Source: an uncultured Acetatifactor sp. (GTDB lineage: Bacteria; Bacillota; Clostridia; Lachnospirales; Lachnospiraceae). From it: DNA of 34,022 nucleotides. Below are positions 17,193 to 24,159 of this stretch, one piece after another. The position numbers were made by a program, and so were the translations under genes. Under the pieces are notes generated by a model. It worked only from the letters and a program-made list of their open reading frames with translations. It did no database searches and was not told the origin of the DNA. Where the stretch lies: assembly GCA_910585805.1 (NCBI GenBank), contig CAJUFB010000038.1:1-34022 (forward strand), read 5' to 3'. The first letter of the stretch is position 1. Every line of letters begins with the position of its first letter.

Positions 17193-17720
17193 GTGAAGGC
17201 TGAGAAAATACCCTTACTGCTGGGAATCATATTGATCATTCTGCTGGCTTTTCTGATCGTATGGCAGGCAGATATGCTGGGGGTATCAGCGGGCAGGCTG
17301 GAGCAGGATGCCAGAGAAAATCAGGAGATCGGCAGCAGCTGGGAAATGGCGCAGGCTGTCAATGACGATATGTGCGCCATGCTTTTCTATGATGAGGAGA
17401 AGGATGACTGTGCCTATTCGATTTATCTGAGCAGAGATGGTTTTTCCTTTGGTTATTTTTTCCGGCAGGGCGGGTTTGATCCTTATATGGCAGATAGTGT
17501 GAAGGGGATCGTGTTTGAAGACAAGGGGATTGCGCTCCTTTCCCTGAACGAGGACGGCGTATGTAAGATCGTGGTAGATAATGACACGGAGGAGAAGGTC
17601 ATCAGCGTGGATCCGGAGGAACCCTTTGCCGTAGTGCTTCCGGTGGATTGCGGCGCGATCACCATGTATGATGCCCAGGAGAATATTGTAACGCTTTACG
17701 ATACTTACACAGGTATCTGA
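17193..17720 (+). CDS. Single-pass membrane protein of unknown function
   Basis: A 175-residue protein with one N-terminal membrane helix (residues about 6-25, IPLLLGIILIILLAFLIVWQ) and an extracytoplasmic, acidic, beta-rich remainder (YSIYLSRDGFSFGYFFRQGG, KIVVDNDTEEKVISVD). I do not recognise a family. The GTG at 17193 is preferred because GGAGG ends 8 bases before it; an upstream ATG at 17148 has no site and overlaps the promoter. It follows the large anchored protein and may share its extracellular setting. A strong terminator follows. Confidence 0.6.
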   Translation: MKAEKIPLLLGIILIILLAFLIVWQADMLGVSAGRLEQDARENQEIGSSWEMAQAVNDDMCAMLFYDEEKDDCAYSIYLSRDGFSFGYFFRQGGFDPYMADSVKGIVFEDKGIALLSLNEDGVCKIVVDNDTEEKVISVDPEEPFAVVLPVDCGAITMYDAQENIVTLYDTYTGI

Positions 17721-17770
17721 CTGGCAGCGGGAAAACCGGCAACGCCTGCAGCGAAATGAGAAGTCATGAA

Positions 17771-17810
17771 AAACAGCCCGGATTCCCACTGCCAGGAATC
17801 CGGGCTGTTT
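17771..17810. terminator. Bidirectional intrinsic terminator
   Basis: A perfect 16-bp stem: AAACAGCCCGGATTCC (17771-17786) and GGAATCCGGGCTGTTT (17795-17810), 8-nt loop. T-runs follow in both directions (TTTT on plus, TTTTT on minus). It lies between the converging 17193 gene and bioY. Confidence 0.92.
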
Positions 17811-17835
17811 TACCCTGCATAAAAGTTTAATAAGC

Positions 17836-18417
17836 TCACAGCAAACCGGCTTTCAGTATCCTGGCGCGGATCTGCCGGCCCACAAGCAGCGCAATGGCCA
17901 GCTTGACCGCATCCAGGGGAATATAGGGAAGCACGCCTGCCGCCAGCGCCTGGTAAAAAGTATAGGAAGCCAGATAAGCCAGCCACACCGTTCCGAACAG
18001 GTAACAGACGGCAGTGCCGAGCACCATTCCGAGAATTTCCATGATAAGCCGATTTCCCCACTTATCTACAAAGAAACCGCAGATCAGAGCCATAAAGATA
18101 TAGCCGATGATGTATCCGCCCGTAGGCCCCAGAAGTTTGCCGGCGCCGCCTGTAAATCCCGTGAACACCGGAAGTCCTGCCAGTCCCAGGAGGATGTAGG
18201 CCAGGACACTGAACGTTCCAAGCTTCATCCCGAGCACGGAGGTCACGAAATAAAGCGCCAGCATTCCCAGGGAAATGGGAACCGGGCTTATGGGGATGTT
18301 CAGGGATAGGGGACCCAGCAGGCAGAAGACGGCAGTCATGAGGCCGGCGAGGGTGATCTGTTTCAGGGTCAGCAGTGGCTTTTGGGTTTTGGGTACAGCT
18401 GCAGTTTTGTTTGTCAT
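17836..18417 (-). CDS. bioY: Biotin transporter BioY
   Basis: The substrate-binding S component of an ECF-type biotin importer, 193 residues with about six membrane helices. Family features are LTLKQITLAGLMTAVFCLLGPLSLNIPISPVPISLGMLALY, the GLAGLPVFTGFTGGAGKLLGPTGGYIIGYI glycine-rich biotin-binding region, and a C-terminal YIPLDAVKLAIALLVGRQIR helix. The start at 18417 has AAGGAAG just upstream; the frame extends further upstream without need. No ECF A1/A2/T genes are near, so the energising module must be shared from elsewhere. Its promoter overlaps two BirA-like operators, so repression by biotin-loaded BirA is expected. Confidence 0.95.
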   Translation of the reverse strand: MTNKTAAVPKTQKPLLTLKQITLAGLMTAVFCLLGPLSLNIPISPVPISLGMLALYFVTSVLGMKLGTFSVLAYILLGLAGLPVFTGFTGGAGKLLGPTGGYIIGYIFMALICGFFVDKWGNRLIMEILGMVLGTAVCYLFGTVWLAYLASYTFYQALAAGVLPYIPLDAVKLAIALLVGRQIRARILKAGLL

Positions 18418-18441
18418 GTTTCTCTTCCTTTCTGTATGTAA

Positions 18442-18474
18442 AATGTTAACCCTGACATGACAGGGGTTTATGAT
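18442..18474 (-). promoter_or_regulatory. BirA operator-like site 1 (near the bioY transcription start)
   Basis: TGTTAACC (18444-18451), 13-nt spacer, GGTTTATG (18465-18472). It has the same half-site type and spacing as site 2, with one weaker half. It covers the region where bioY transcription should begin, about 25 bp before the start codon. Confidence 0.55.
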
Positions 18475-18479
18475 TTTAA

Positions 18480-18508
18480 AGTATATATGGTACAAGACAG
18501 AATGTCAA
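18480..18508 (-). promoter_or_regulatory. bioY promoter
   Basis: On the reverse strand: a perfect TTGACA (18503-18508), 17-bp spacer, TATACT (18480-18485). The -35 hexamer lies inside the left half of BirA-like site 2. Confidence 0.8.
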
Positions 18509-18532
18509 CCATAAAATGTAAAAGGTTAACAA
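18501..18532 (-). promoter_or_regulatory. BirA operator-like site 2 (over the -35 box)
   Basis: AATGTCAACC (18501-18510), 13-nt spacer, GGTTAACAA (18524-18532): an inverted repeat close to the known TTGTTAACC-N(13-16)-GGTTAACAA operator of the biotin repressor BirA in Firmicutes. Confidence 0.75.
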
Positions 18533-18542
18533 TATACACTTG

Positions 18543-18784
18543 TGAGCGCAATTGTTTGTGTTTTCTCTTCTGCATTGCGGCAACGCTCATTCGTTATACA
18601 TTTCATCCGGCAAATATTTCCACCTGTGTGGTTGGATGCTTATTCGAGCATCCAACCCACTCCCGCATTCGCAAGAGCGTTTTGCCCATTTGGAAGTAGG
18701 CTGCAAATCCAATGGCTTGTCTGCACTGCAATAGCTTGCAGGCAGATAAGCCACTGGATTGCAACCGCACAGGTGGAAATATTT
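18543..18784. repeat. Multi-hairpin palindromic element between bioY and trpS
   Basis: An outer inverted repeat of 23 bp joins 18612-18634 (AAATATTTCCACCTGTG first) to 18762-18784 with one G-T wobble. Inside it are a perfect 10-bp hairpin, GTTGGATGCT (18631-18640) with AGCATCCAAC (18647-18656), and a 19-bp hairpin with two mismatches joining 18706-18724 to about 18742-18760. On the left side TGAGCG (18543-18548) pairs with CGCTCA (18584-18589). The predicted fold is a closed stem with two arms. No open frame or known riboswitch signature fits. It could be a MITE-like insertion or a structured RNA. The remaining 18785-18956 holds a TATAAT at 18846-18851 with a poor -35, a possible trpS promoter. 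Confidence 0.75.
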
Positions 18785-18956
18785 TACATCATAAGTATAA
18801 ATTTAAGCGCTGACAAAAAAAGTTTCCCTGCCGCAGATTTCATGTTATAATAAGGTCATTCAGGGCGGAAAATATCAGATGTTTTGAACATGCGCGGGGA
18901 AGAAGGGGCAGAGCCTTTTTCTCTCACCGGAGCCCGGACAGAGGAGATGAAAGAAG

Positions 18957-20057
18957 ATGGAAAACATGGAAAAAGATAAGATCATTCTGACAGGAGACAG
19001 ACCCACAGGGAGGCTTCATGTGGGGCATTATATAGGCTCGCTGCTCAGACGGGTGGAGCTGCAGGATTCGGGGGAATATAAGAAGACGTTCATTATGATC
19101 GCCGATGCTCAGGCCCTTACGGATAATATCGAAAATCCGGAGAAAGTAAGACAGAATATCATAGAGGTGGCACTGGATTATATTTCCTGCGGGCTGGACC
19201 CGGAAAAGTCTACCCTGCTCATCCAGTCCCAGATCCCGGAGCTGTGCGAACTGACATTTTATTATATGGATCTGGTGACCGTTGCCAGACTGCAGAGGAA
19301 TCCCACGGTTAAGAGCGAGATACAGATGCGCAATTTTGAGTCCAGCATTCCGGTGGGGTTTTTCACGTATCCCATCAGCCAGGCGGCAGATATCACGGCA
19401 TTCAAGGCAACGACTGTCCCTGTGGGGGACGACCAGCTGCCCATGATAGAGCAGACCAGAGAGATCGTGCACAAATTTAATACGGTGTATGCGCCGGTGC
19501 TGGTGGAGCCTGCGGCGCTTCTTCAGGAAAATGAGGCCCGCAGGAGACTTCCCGGTACTGACGGCAAGGCCAAGATGAGCAAATCTCTGGGCAATTGCAT
19601 TTACCTGGCGGACACGGCGGACGAAGTGCGGACCAAGATCATGAGCATGTATACGGACCCGCTGCATCTGCAGGTCAGCGATCCGGGACATCTGGAGGGA
19701 AATACTGTATTTATCTATCTGGATGCTTTCTGCAGGCAGGAGCATTTCGGCAGATATCTCCCCGATTATGCGAACCTGGATGAGCTGAAGGCCCATTACC
19801 AGAGGGGCGGTCTGGGAGATGTGAAAGTGAAGCGTTTCCTGATCAATATCATGCAGGAGATCCTGGAACCAATCCGTAACCGGAGGAAGGAGCTGGAGAA
19901 GGATATTCCCGCCATTTATGAAATCCTGAAAAAGGGCAGCCAGGAAGCCCGTGAGACAGCGGCACAGACTCTTGCGGAAGTCAAGAGCGCCATGCGGATC
20001 GATTATTTCGACGATGTGGAACTGATACGTGCACAAAGCGAAAAGTACGAGGGTTAA
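18957..20057 (+). CDS. trpS: Tryptophan--tRNA ligase
   Basis: Charges tRNA-Trp with tryptophan, a class I synthetase of 366 residues. The HIGH motif is H21-V-G-H24 in GRLHVGHYIG and the KMSKS loop is K206-M-S-K-S210. The 366 residues exceed the roughly 330 of the usual bacterial enzyme, with an extended region after the Rossmann domain, as in other clostridial TrpS. The ATG at 18957 has GAGGAG (18941-18946) 10 bases upstream; an ATG at 18947 is out of frame and stops quickly. No T-box leader (no AGGGTGGNACCGCG) was seen upstream. Confidence 0.96.
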   Translation: MENMEKDKIILTGDRPTGRLHVGHYIGSLLRRVELQDSGEYKKTFIMIADAQALTDNIENPEKVRQNIIEVALDYISCGLDPEKSTLLIQSQIPELCELTFYYMDLVTVARLQRNPTVKSEIQMRNFESSIPVGFFTYPISQAADITAFKATTVPVGDDQLPMIEQTREIVHKFNTVYAPVLVEPAALLQENEARRRLPGTDGKAKMSKSLGNCIYLADTADEVRTKIMSMYTDPLHLQVSDPGHLEGNTVFIYLDAFCRQEHFGRYLPDYANLDELKAHYQRGGLGDVKVKRFLINIMQEILEPIRNRRKELEKDIPAIYEILKKGSQEARETAAQTLAEVKSAMRIDYFDDVELIRAQSEKYEG

Positions 20058-20066
20058 GCACGGAAA

Positions 20067-20105
20067 GCAGAGATTGCTTATCCGCTGTTTCTGCATAGTT
20101 TTTTT
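20067..20105 (+). terminator. Probable trpS terminator
   Basis: GCAGAGA (20067-20073) pairs with TTTCTGC (20088-20094) with one mismatch, followed after four bases by seven T residues (20099-20105). Confidence 0.5.
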
Positions 20106-20129
20106 CTCCCCGGAAATACTAAAAGCCGG

Positions 20130-20190
20130 TAAGGAAGTGTCGGCAGATTACAGGAATTGTTTTGCGTACCCTGTGATCGAAGGGAAATAG
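20130..20190 (+). repeat. TAAGGAAGTGTC dispersed repeat, copy 1 (hairpin form)
   Basis: TAAGGAAGTGTC (20130-20141), then GATTACAGG (20146-20154), 15-nt loop, CCTGTGATC (20170-20178). The copy at 32718 has the same layout with the same 15-nt loop and paired changes in the stem, so the hairpin itself appears conserved. Confidence 0.7.
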
Positions 20191-20281
20191 CTGATCTCAT
20201 GTGATCGGAAGCCGCGTTTGCTTCCAATCATATCAGGTATTTGCCGGCAGCCCTGAAAAGACAATAACCGGAGGGAAATAT

Positions 20282-21313
20282 ATGAATCAGAAACTGGGAA
20301 GATCAAGCATAAAACTGGAGCAGCCGGTCTATATTTTAAACAGCGCCAGCATCGTGGGAACCAAGGAAGGAGAGGGCCCCCTGGGACTGCTGTTTGACAA
20401 AGCAGGCGAGGATGACATGTTTGGCTGCAAGGCCTGGGAGGAAGCCGAGAGCACGCTTCAGAAAGAAGCGGTGGGAATGGCGCTGGAGAAAGCGGGCCTG
20501 ACTCCTGAGGATATCTCATTTCTCTTTGCAGGCGACCTGCTGGGGCAGTCCATGGCCACATCTTTTGGCGTATCCTCATACCAGATTCCGCTGCTGGGAA
20601 TGTACGGCGCCTGTTCTACCTGCGGGGAAGCTCTGACGTTGGGAGCCATGAGCATTGCGGGAGGTTTCGCGGAAAGAGTCGTCTGCGTTACTTCCAGCCA
20701 TTTCGCCAGCGCGGAGAAGGAATTCCGTTTTCCGCTGGATTACGGAAACCAACGCCCTTTGTCTGCCAGCTGGACAGTGACGGGCAGCGGCGCCTTTGTG
20801 CTGGGACAGGACAGATTCTGCAGCAGCGGAAAAGCCCGGGCGCAGATCACCGGCATGACGGTGGGAAAGATTGTGGATTACGGGCTGAAGGATTCCATGA
20901 ATATGGGGGCCTGCATGGCCCCGGCAGCGGCTTCTACTTTGGAGCAGCATTTTACGGATTTTGCGGATCAGCCGGAGGAGTATGATAAGATCATCACAGG
21001 CGATCTGGGAAAAGTGGGACAGCGGGTATTGATTGATCTGCTTCGGGAGCGGGGATATGATATTTCGGAGCAGCATATGGACTGCGGGCTGGAAATCTAT
21101 GACGGGGAAACCCAGGATACCCATGCCGGAGGAAGCGGCTGCGGCTGCAGCGCGGTGACATTGTCGGCCTATATATTAAAACAGCTCGAGGAAAGCAATT
21201 GGAAGAAGGTGCTCTTTATGCCCACCGGCGCGCTGCTAAGCAAGACCAGTTTCAATGAGGGCATGAGCGTTCCGGGGATTGCGCATGCGGTGGTGATCGA
21301 AGCGGTTTCATAA
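20282..21313 (+). CDS. spoVAD: Stage V sporulation protein AD
   Basis: A 343-residue protein with a thiolase-like fold. In B. subtilis SpoVAD binds dipicolinic acid and is needed for its uptake into the forespore. Recognisable parts are the start LEQPVYILNSASIVGTKEGEGPLG, the YGACSTCGEAL segment (C111), SHFASAEKEFRFPLDYGNQRPLSASWTVTGSG and MPTGALLSKTSFNEG. The ATG at 20282 has GGAGGG 6 bases upstream. spoVAC, normally directly upstream, is absent from this window, and spoVAE lies 2.5 kb downstream behind unrelated genes. It is the clearest sign that the organism makes spores. Confidence 0.95.
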   Translation: MNQKLGRSSIKLEQPVYILNSASIVGTKEGEGPLGLLFDKAGEDDMFGCKAWEEAESTLQKEAVGMALEKAGLTPEDISFLFAGDLLGQSMATSFGVSSYQIPLLGMYGACSTCGEALTLGAMSIAGGFAERVVCVTSSHFASAEKEFRFPLDYGNQRPLSASWTVTGSGAFVLGQDRFCSSGKARAQITGMTVGKIVDYGLKDSMNMGACMAPAAASTLEQHFTDFADQPEEYDKIITGDLGKVGQRVLIDLLRERGYDISEQHMDCGLEIYDGETQDTHAGGSGCGCSAVTLSAYILKQLEESNWKKVLFMPTGALLSKTSFNEGMSVPGIAHAVVIEAVS

Positions 21314-21514
21314 AGATTTCATAAAGAATACAGTTCATTTTCCTTTTAAAATGACAACGAATGTAGTATAATTAATTCCATACTATCAGAAAGGCAGTGC
21401 AGCTTTTTGCACAGATACAGGGAGCATTTTTGCAGTAGCAGGGTTTCCGGCCGTAAGGAACTCTGCGGCTGCAGTTGTTGCTGATACATAAAAAATCAAG
21501 AAAGAGGTAGAAAG

Positions 21515-22051
21515 ATGGCAAGTTGGAGCGAGAGATTGAATCAGATGACACAGAAAACGATTTCCAAGAGCAAAGAGGTGGCAGGCGTTGCCAAGCTCAA
21601 CCTGGAGATCAGTACGCTGAATCAGAATATAAAAAATATTCAGAATGAAGTAGGTGCCTATGTTCTGGAGAACGGCCTGCTGCTGGATGATGCTTCGGTG
21701 TCGGAGTGGGCGGCTAAAGTGGCTGCGCTGAAGGCGGACATTGAAGCAAATACCGAGAAAATACATGATCTGAAAAATGTAAGTCTCTGTCCCGGCTGTG
21801 GCGCAGAGGTGGCCAGGACCAGCAAATTCTGTGACAAATGCGGCACTGCCATTGTGATCAAAGTTTCGGATCCTGAGGAACCGGACCAGGTGGTAGTGGA
21901 CACAAGCTTCAGTACCGCAGAGCCGGAGAGAGAGGGCGGGAAGAGCTGCGGCGCGGAAGCGGCGGAAGAGACTGTGGAAGCTGAGCATGCTGAGACAGCC
22001 GGTGAGAAAGAGAACACTTACGGATGCACGAGGCATGAATCCGAGTCATAA
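21515..22051 (+). CDS. Zinc-ribbon protein with N-terminal coiled coil
   Basis: A 178-residue cytoplasmic protein. Residues 1-85 are helical (RLNQMTQKTISKSKEVAGVAKLNLEISTLNQNIKNI). A four-cysteine zinc ribbon follows: C92-P-G-C95 and C106-D-K-C109. The tail (120-178) is acidic and low in complexity. The function is unknown; similar short proteins are common in Lachnospiraceae. A TATAAT at 21367-21372 with a weak -35 may be its promoter. The stop codon TAA (22049-22051) is the first three bases of a TAAGGAAGTGTC repeat, so the present C-terminus may have been set by repeat insertion. Confidence 0.7.
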   Translation: MASWSERLNQMTQKTISKSKEVAGVAKLNLEISTLNQNIKNIQNEVGAYVLENGLLLDDASVSEWAAKVAALKADIEANTEKIHDLKNVSLCPGCGAEVARTSKFCDKCGTAIVIKVSDPEEPDQVVVDTSFSTAEPEREGGKSCGAEAAEETVEAEHAETAGEKENTYGCTRHESES

Positions 22052-22095
22052 GGAAGTGTCTGCATATAACTGCTGAACAGCGACAGATATCACGA
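22049..22095 (+). repeat. TAAGGAAGTGTC dispersed repeat, copy 2
   Basis: TAAGGAAGTGTCTGCATATAAC begins at 22049, overlapping the stop codon of the zinc-ribbon gene. The sequence CTGCTGAACAGCGACAG after it resembles the copies at 23591 and 33968 only for the first 30 bases. Confidence 0.65.
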
Positions 22096-22109
22096 AGGGG
22101 GCGGATATT

Positions 22110-22358
22110 TTGCGGAAAATGGAATTTAAGATGGAAAGGACAGGACTGCTGAAGGCGGGCGATAAGGTTACGATAACGGAAGGCGTACTTCCCAGCAATT
22201 ATTACTATGTGATAGACCCATCCCTTGCCATGTCCGCCAATATACCCTTTCGGTACCGCCTGAAAAGCCGTGAAGGCATGGTCACGGACGTGATAGAGAA
22301 CGCCAGAGGATTCTATGTGACGGCTGAGTTTGACGAGCCGGAAGTAGATATGACCTGA
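22110..22358 (+). CDS. Small conserved hypothetical protein, 82 residues
   Basis: I do not recognise a named family. It is a compact soluble protein (MERTGLLKAGDKVTITEGVLPSNYYYVID, RYRLKSREGMVTDVIENARGFYVTAEFDEPEVD) with the look of a single small beta barrel (KOW/SH3-like). The TTG at 22110 is preferred because the GGGGGCGG run precedes it by 5-8 bases; the ATG at 22119 would be 14 bases away. It lies 61 bp before ridA on the same strand and may share its transcript. Confidence 0.6.
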   Translation: MRKMEFKMERTGLLKAGDKVTITEGVLPSNYYYVIDPSLAMSANIPFRYRLKSREGMVTDVIENARGFYVTAEFDEPEVDMT

Positions 22359-22419
22359 GGAGGCCCTGAAAAAGCGGCGGGATTTCAGGAAAGAAAGAGA
22401 GAGAAAAGAGGAAGAAGGT

Positions 22420-22794
22420 ATGTTAAAGAAGATTTCGACAGACAAGGCGCCGGCAGCGATCGGCCCTTATTCTCAGGGAATCATAGTAAACGGAATGCTG
22501 TTTGCATCGGGACAGATACCCATCAACCCTGCCACTGGCAACGTGGAGGGAGAGGATATCACCGCACAGGCGGAACTGGTGATGAAGAATGTGGGCGCGC
22601 TGCTTGCGGAGGCGGGAACCGATTATACGAAGGTGTTTAAGACCACCTGTTTCCTTGCGGATATGGACGATTTTGCTGCATTCAATGAGGTTTACGCCAG
22701 GTATTTTACCGAGAAGCCTGCCAGAAGCTGTGTGGCTGTGAAGACGCTGCCGAAGAACGTGTTGTGTGAAGTCGAGGTTATGGCTGAGGTATGA
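22420..22794 (+). CDS. ridA: RidA family enamine/imine deaminase
   Basis: Hydrolyses reactive 2-aminoacrylate and related imines formed by PLP enzymes such as threonine/serine dehydratase. It has 124 residues, the usual length. The signature includes IGPYSQGIIVNGMLFASGQIP at the N-terminus and PARSCVAVKTLPKNVLCEVEVMA at the C-terminus, with the substrate-binding arginine at R102 (R105 in E. coli numbering). AGGAAGAAGG precedes the start. It overlaps the following kinase gene by four bases (ATGA), indicating coupled translation. Confidence 0.94.
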   Translation: MLKKISTDKAPAAIGPYSQGIIVNGMLFASGQIPINPATGNVEGEDITAQAELVMKNVGALLAEAGTDYTKVFKTTCFLADMDDFAAFNEVYARYFTEKPARSCVAVKTLPKNVLCEVEVMAEV

Positions 22795-23288
22795 GGAAAA
22801 ACAATATCGTGCTGATCGGCATGCCCGGCGCGGGTAAGAGCACTGTGGGTGTGGTGCTGGCGAAGAAGCTGGGATACCGCTTTGTGGATTCCGATCTGGT
22901 GATCCAGGAGCAATACGGGAAGCTGCTTCACGAGCTTATACAGGAGCATGGTGTGGAAGGTTTCTGGAAGCTTGAAAATGATGTGAATGCATCCCTGAAC
23001 CAGCGCAGGAGCGTTATTGCCACAGGAGGAAGCGTCATTTACGGCAGCGAAGCCATGGAGCATCTGCGAGAGATCGGGACAGTGGTTTATCTGAAGCTCC
23101 CCTATGAGGAAGTGGTTGAACGGCTGGGGGATCTGAATGCCAGGGGCGTGACTTTGATGAAAGGGCAGACGCTGCGGGATCTGTATGAGGAGCGGATTCC
23201 TCTTTATGAAAAATATGCCCATAGGGTCATTGACTGCCATGAAAAGCAGCTTCGGGAGATTGTTCATGAAGCTGCGGCTGTGCTATAA
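22791..23288 (+). CDS. aroK: Shikimate kinase-like P-loop kinase
   Basis: A 165-residue protein with the shikimate kinase fold: Walker A GMPGAGKST (10-18), DSD at 33-35 after the second strand, and RIPLYEKYAH near the C-terminus matching the RxxLYxxxA motif. Two usual substrate-site elements differ. The GExxFR stretch reads GVEGFWKLE, with W59 where the shikimate-binding Arg is expected, and the GGG loop is GGS (79-81). The real substrate may therefore not be shikimate, or a neighbouring residue compensates. It is coupled to ridA, with no other aro genes nearby. Confidence 0.75.
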   Translation: MRKNNIVLIGMPGAGKSTVGVVLAKKLGYRFVDSDLVIQEQYGKLLHELIQEHGVEGFWKLENDVNASLNQRRSVIATGGSVIYGSEAMEHLREIGTVVYLKLPYEEVVERLGDLNARGVTLMKGQTLRDLYEERIPLYEKYAHRVIDCHEKQLREIVHEAAAVL

Positions 23289-23363
23289 AGCCATTGGGAC
23301 AATACCGATGATGGAAGATATGGGCTATTTTCCGACAGATTATAAACGGCAGGTGGTGCTTTG

Positions 23364-23465
23364 TATACTGCAGACCGCCAGGATTTGCAGTGATGCTTAT
23401 GGGAAGGTACCTGGCTGGCGGTCTGCAGTCGGATAGTGCTGTAGATTTAATCGGTGTGCAGTATA
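23364..23465. repeat. Palindromic dispersed repeat, copy 3 (P family)
   Basis: About 102 bp bounded by TATACTG (23364-23370) and CAGTATA (23459-23465). CTGCAGACCGCCAG pairs perfectly with CTGGCGGTCTGCAG. It is closely similar to copy 1 at 58-158, including the GGATTTRCAGTGAT loop segment. It lies 75 bp after the aroK-like gene and directly before a terminator. Confidence 0.75.
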
Positions 23466-23474
23466 AATAGAAAA

Positions 23475-23532
23475 GGGGGCTATCGGAAATCAGTATCCCG
23501 GGAGACGACTGATTTCTGACAGCTCCTTTTTT
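23475..23532 (+). terminator. Intrinsic terminator after the ridA-aroK unit
   Basis: A 19-bp imperfect stem: GGGGGCTATCGGAAATCAG (23475-23493) with CTGATTTCTGACAGCTCC (23509-23526), followed by six T residues. Pairing includes several G-U pairs and one mismatch. Confidence 0.85.
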
Positions 23533-23590
23533 ATTTGGATGTTTCGTTTTGGCAGGATGCTTTACATAATTTTCAGATTTTGACGGATAC

Positions 23591-23685
23591 TAAGGAAGTG
23601 TCTACAAATAACCACTGCAAGTTCACAGCGAGCTTTAATATATTTCTGAGTTTTTGCCTGAATAAGCTGCAGCGGTGATTTCCCG
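23591..23685 (+). repeat. TAAGGAAGTGTC dispersed repeat, copy 3
   Basis: TAAGGAAGTGTCTACAAATAAC begins at 23591 and continues CACTGCAAGTTCACAGCGA, nearly as in the copy at 33968. ACCACTGCA near 23611 can pair with TGCAGCGGT near 23670 with one mismatch, forming a large hairpin. It lies between a terminator and spoVAE. Confidence 0.7.
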
Positions 23686-23770
23686 ACAATTTTTAAGGAC
23701 ACAACAGGGCATTTGAAAGTGCCGCATTATTTCGGGCAGCTGGATTCAGAAGGAATAAGGAGTAAGTCAG

Positions 23771-24130
23771 ATGATGGATTATGTAAATGCTTTTTGGGTG
23801 GGCGGGCTGATATGCGCTCTTGTGCAGATCTTGATGGAGAAAACCAAAATGATGCCGGGCCGTATCATGGTTCTGCTGGTGGTGACGGGAGCCGTGCTGG
23901 GGGCATTGGGATGGTATGAACCGTTTCAGGAATTTGCGGGGGCGGGCGCAGGCGTACCCTTGCTGGGCTTTGGAAACGTACTGATGAAAGGCGTGAAGGA
24001 AGCAGTGGACGAACAGGGGATTCTGGGGCTGTTTGCCGGCGGATTCAAGGCCGGCGCCGTCGGAACTTCCGCAGCCCTGATCTTCGGATACCTGGCCAGC
24101 CTGGTATTCCGGTCTAAAATGAAGAAATAA
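23771..24130 (+). CDS. spoVAE: Stage V sporulation protein AE
   Basis: A 119-residue integral membrane protein with about four helices, matching SpoVAE: MDYVNAFWVGGLICALVQILMEKTKMMPGRIMVLLVVTGAVLGALG, then the conserved GAGAGVPLLGFGNVLMKGVKEAVDEQG and GLFAGGFKAGAVGTSAALIFGYLASL. With SpoVAC and SpoVAD it forms the channel for dipicolinic acid in spores. It is physically separated from spoVAD here. AAGGAG (23757-23762) serves the ATG at 23771; a second ATG follows at 23774. Confidence 0.94.
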   Translation: MMDYVNAFWVGGLICALVQILMEKTKMMPGRIMVLLVVTGAVLGALGWYEPFQEFAGAGAGVPLLGFGNVLMKGVKEAVDEQGILGLFAGGFKAGAVGTSAALIFGYLASLVFRSKMKK

Positions 24131-24159
24131 GCAGCTGTCCTGACGCTGGCAGGCGATGC

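Noticed and set aside
18457..18850. Plus-strand open frames across the bioY promoter and the palindromic element.
   Set aside because: They run through BirA-like sites and hairpins, lack ribosome binding sites and have no family resemblance.
18785..18956. T-box leader upstream of trpS.
   Set aside because: No AGGGTGGNACCGCG sequence, specifier hairpin or terminator/antiterminator pair in front of the gene.
23185..23436. An 83-codon frame running from aroK into the palindromic repeat.
   Set aside because: Out of frame with aroK, and its end is repeat sequence.
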